NCBI RefSeq assembly: GCF_001949145.1
Contig: NW_019091582.1
Span: 271,985 to 293,140 of the forward strand
Direction: 5' to 3'
From: Acanthaster planci
Taxonomy: Eukaryota > Echinodermata > Asteroidea > Valvatida > Acanthasteridae
DNA: 21,156 bases
The notes beneath the pieces are model-generated. The model was not told the origin of the DNA. It worked only from the letters and a program-made list of their open reading frames with translations, and ran no database searches. The position numbers and the translations under genes are program-made. How positions within the stretch are numbered: the stretch's first letter is position 1; the number at the start of each line of letters is the position of its first letter. Shown piece by piece: positions 18,136 through 21,156 of the stretch.

Positions 18136-19924
18136 GTCACAAAACCATTGAATCGAACCCATGGCAGGTTTAAACTAGTGTAAGCCCAGATTTTATTCCA
18201 TTTTACTCCAAAGCCTGTTAGAGTTCAAGGCTCACATTCCTTCCAATTAAGACCCGGAGATTAAGGCTTCCCTGTTGACATCTTTGTGACCCATAAATTC
18301 CAGTTATGATCCACCTTGACCATTTTCTCATTACACCCACAGTCACCCTGCCTACTATTTTATGATTACAACTTTCTACCCCATTTTAGCTTGTTTTCCA
18401 CCCAGCTCTCACCCCTGTATATATCGCCCCCTTATTCAGTGTTCAGATTCACTTTCCTTTTACCTCACTTTTACTTCTTTTCTCTCTTTTGTTCTCCATC
18501 TAAGAGTGAACACCCAACGATTTTAGTCAGTGTTTTAAATAAAACACTTACAAACCCTGTAATCGTTGTGCCAGTGTGTTTGTGCTTCTAATTCTTTTTG
18601 GCCACGCACAATTCAGCAGAGAACTGTAACCACGACTCACAGGGGCCTTTACATGCACCCTATTGAATCAATCAAGAGTTACACTAGGCCTATCAACTTA
18701 CGCCTTGCGTCCTTAAAATAAAGTTATTTGCCCAATGCCACGTCTGAATCACTTCACTTTTGTAGTCTTGCACATTATTTTGTGTTCAGCAATGCTGACA
18801 TTTTTCTTTGTACCCCCCTCCCGACTTTCCGGGGAGCCAATCAACAGCTTCGTTTGCGCCTTACACTGAATTATTCATATCAGTTCAGCAGTCACTCAGC
18901 CTAGAATTGAATAAAAGAATGGCGTCCAAGGTGGTTGTAACATGACTTCAAGACACCCTAATAGATTATTTTTAGAACAACTCCCCATATTCAGATATCC
19001 GTTCGACATTCGTCCTGTAAATTTTCAGTTTAAGGGAGAAATGAGCCAAATTCGCAGTACTAAAGCGAACGGAGACATCATAATACATCGTGACCGTACT
19101 GTGTGCGACAGTATGCGACAGGGCAAACACTGTAAATGGCTCCAATTTTTCGGTTATCTGCGCACACTGCAAAGGCTACAGCTACTGCCCCAGATTATAG
19201 AAGGATATTTGTGAGTGTTTAGGCCTAACTCAAAGCGCCTTTTAAGAAGTTATGCATGGTGTTGGCTGATGTTTCAGTTTAAAAACGTCTTTCGTGACTG
19301 CTGTGAAGCAGGTGACGTGTTGATAGTTTGGACGTTATTTGCATAACTTCCACCAATATTCGCTTCGATTATCCCTTTACATTGAGAAAACTACATGTAA
19401 ATTGTTTGGTAACAAAACAGGGTTTCATCCACCCAACAACTATCCACTGAGTAGATAAAAGTACTTCATTCTTCACACTGACCAACAAGCTGAGTCATCA
19501 CTCATACTGCCTTGCCTTGGACACGTGACCACAAAAATCTTATGGGGAAAGGTGCCTTTTAATGGATGTTTAAATGGGTATGTCTGATTGTCAGTGGCGT
19601 CATGACAAAAATTTACTGACAAACAAATCAGTGGACACATTTCAATGCCGCTATAATTCAATGAAATTAAACACAGAAAAAAGTAAATTCACTGAAATGT
19701 CAAGGATGCGATGTCGGTCTAATTGATAGGGACAAACTGAATTTGAAAGTATTGTTATTCCTAACGCTGTCTTATCTTACTTCAGTTTTTCTCAAAACTG
19801 AAAATGAAGTAAACTTTAGTACCTTTTAAAAGGAAGTAATTCGACCAAGCATCAGTGGAGATAAAACGATTCAGGGGAGGTCCTTCAAATAAGTAGGTCG
19901 AGTTTAAATCATTTTTAGTGTTCT

Positions 19925-19952
19925 TGGTGATGATGGTGATGGTGATGACGAT
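19925..19952. repeat. GATGGT microsatellite
   Basis: This is a short imperfect GATGGT/GATGAC run in the partial Rh intron 2. Confidence 0.75.
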
Positions 19953-20900
19953 CCTTATGGTAGGACTGATGATAGTAGAATTACCAGAGATAGAGAGAGT
20001 AGGGTGGTGATGTGTCAGTGGGGTTAGGTACGACCAACGACAGGGTTTTTGGAGACAAAAGTCAGTAGAAGCGGTCATTATTCAATTAACATGAATCTAT
20101 TACAGTTCAAAAATCTGAAAGATTGCAATATTTGGTAAACAACAGACAATTATTGGTTTTTTGGAAGATTTTCTTGAGGCCCACGTACTAGACTTTGCTT
20201 TTGTTATTCTGATAATAACGACTATGAGCGAGTGAGTTTTTTTTTAAATAAACGTGCTTTTTTATTCATTGTGGCCCATATACGCTACTCAGAATTTCTC
20301 AAGTTATCAGTCGGAAGTTGGACCTCTTTTTCACCAACTAAACCTTACGTCGTCTACACTTAAATGTCCCAAGTTTCAGCCCTCAAAACAATTTTGGCGC
20401 CATGCAAAGTTAGCTTCTAAATCCACACCTGCCGCGGCCTGCCCCGAGTGAGCTCGTGAATTCTCTGCAAGACCTTGTACAACACTGTAGGTACACGTTG
20501 CCTATGTAAAGGGTGGTGCACGAAGAGCATTGTGAATGTAATTTGTTGTGTCTTTGTTACTTGTTACGGCGGGGCTGCTGTTTCGGGCACCGGCAGAAAC
20601 AGTGCTTGTTTTTCATAGGACTTTTTTCTTTTTCTTTTTTTCCCTTTTTTTCCCTGCTTTTTTCCACTTATATCCAAACGACATAAAATATAGTCGTTCT
20701 ATAGTCAACGTCTTTCCCTTCCTTTGGTCCCATCCCCTGCAAACCTGCCAGAGAGTTAGACTATCGTCTGAAGATGTGTGCCAATGTATGACGTCATCAC
20801 CTGCTTTATCATAGAATTTTGAATATTCCATTTTTCTCCATATGGTTTGTACACGTTTTCCAACAGCCAGACGTCGGCACTTGTATCGTTCTGACTGGCC

Positions 20901-21156
20901 ACATTAAAAGTGCATCATTTAAACCCCATCTCCTAGAGAACATGGCCCATTAGGTTGAAACATTGCCAAAGCTAATAAAGTTGAGTGTTGTAGACGAAAA
21001 TTGACACCATATGATGTGTGTGACACCATTAAAAAGGCAAGTCACGTGACATTAAAGTTGCATCCTTTAAAGCCCTATATCTCTTGAAGTGCATGTACCA
21101 TTGGGTTGAAACTTTGCAGATAGCTAGAAATCGAAGTGTTATAGACGAAAATTGAC
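20901..21156. repeat. Two diverged repeat copies, 148-bp period, at the window edge
   Basis: 20901-21005 and 21049-21156 both run from ACATTAAA, through GCATCxTTTAAA, TTxGGTTGAAAC and GTGTTxTAGACGAAAA, to TTGAC. A 43-bp spacer separates them. The array probably continues beyond the window. Confidence 0.85.

Larger units (their letters stand above)
17951..21156. other. Rh gene intron 2 (partial), no exon found
   Basis: No Rh exon 3 signature (a hydrophobic block with ADF and GAVLGK) is visible in any frame, so the intron continues past the window. It contains the ACTTG-rich repeat (17968-18135), a pyrimidine-rich stretch (18330-18500), a GATGGT microsatellite (19925-19952) and a 148-bp-period repeat at the end. 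The rest shows nothing I can support. Confidence 0.75.

Noticed and set aside
17951-21156. Rh exon 3
   Set aside because: I searched all frames for the ADF...GAVLGK block and found none; it must lie outside the window.
1-21156. CRISPR arrays, prokaryotic operons or defence systems
   Set aside because: The window is clearly intron-bearing animal DNA; none of the repeats has spacer architecture.

Overview
This is eukaryotic genomic DNA. It is AT-leaning and intron-rich, with short exons bounded by GT/AG splice sites and separated by repeat-laden introns. The two recognisable host genes are metazoan, and the relic transposons (a CR1/L2-like LINE, a DIRS-like element, tRNA-derived SINEs and a MITE) are of kinds common in marine invertebrates. 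I infer a marine invertebrate deuterostome, most likely an echinoderm. That placement rests on impression, not a computed match.

Layout. Positions 292-4613 on the minus strand hold the first four coding exons of a UBE4A orthologue, a U-box E4-type ubiquitin ligase. The exons lie at 4373-4613, 3646-3767, 1943-2110 and 292-436, with matching phases, and the gene runs off the left edge. Its introns carry a 12-bp minisatellite, a tRNA-derived SINE, a complete 376-bp MITE with candidate target-site duplication, a palindrome and a 133-bp tandem duplication. Positions 4614-6260 are upstream sequence with a cluster of TAGGCCTA palindromes and one short exon-like ORF (5621-5717, minus) that I cannot name. 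Positions 6262-7930 are a decayed non-LTR retrotransposon. Positions 7931-10085 hold no recognisable gene, only small inverted repeats and a CGACG-rich patch. Positions 10086-11365 are a DIRS-like retroelement relic.

From 11513 on the plus strand runs an Rh-family ammonium/CO2 channel gene (RhAG/BG/CG type). Exon 1 is 11513-11684, intron 1 is 6,073 bp, and exon 2 is 17758-17950. Exon 3 and beyond are not in the window. The intron phases (1, then 2) are those of the vertebrate RH genes. UBE4A and the Rh gene point away from each other, separated by about 6.9 kb that contains both retroelement relics.

The least expected signal is inside Rh intron 1. On the antisense strand at 14474-14719 there is an 82-codon-equivalent, phase 1-1, cysteine-rich exon-like segment with a strong polypyrimidine tract and acceptor. 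A decayed copy of the same segment and its flank lies about 1.8 kb away in inverted orientation (16160-16793). This suggests a nested antisense gene, or gene fragment, that was duplicated head to head. I do not recognise the protein family. No prokaryotic, CRISPR or defence-type system is present.
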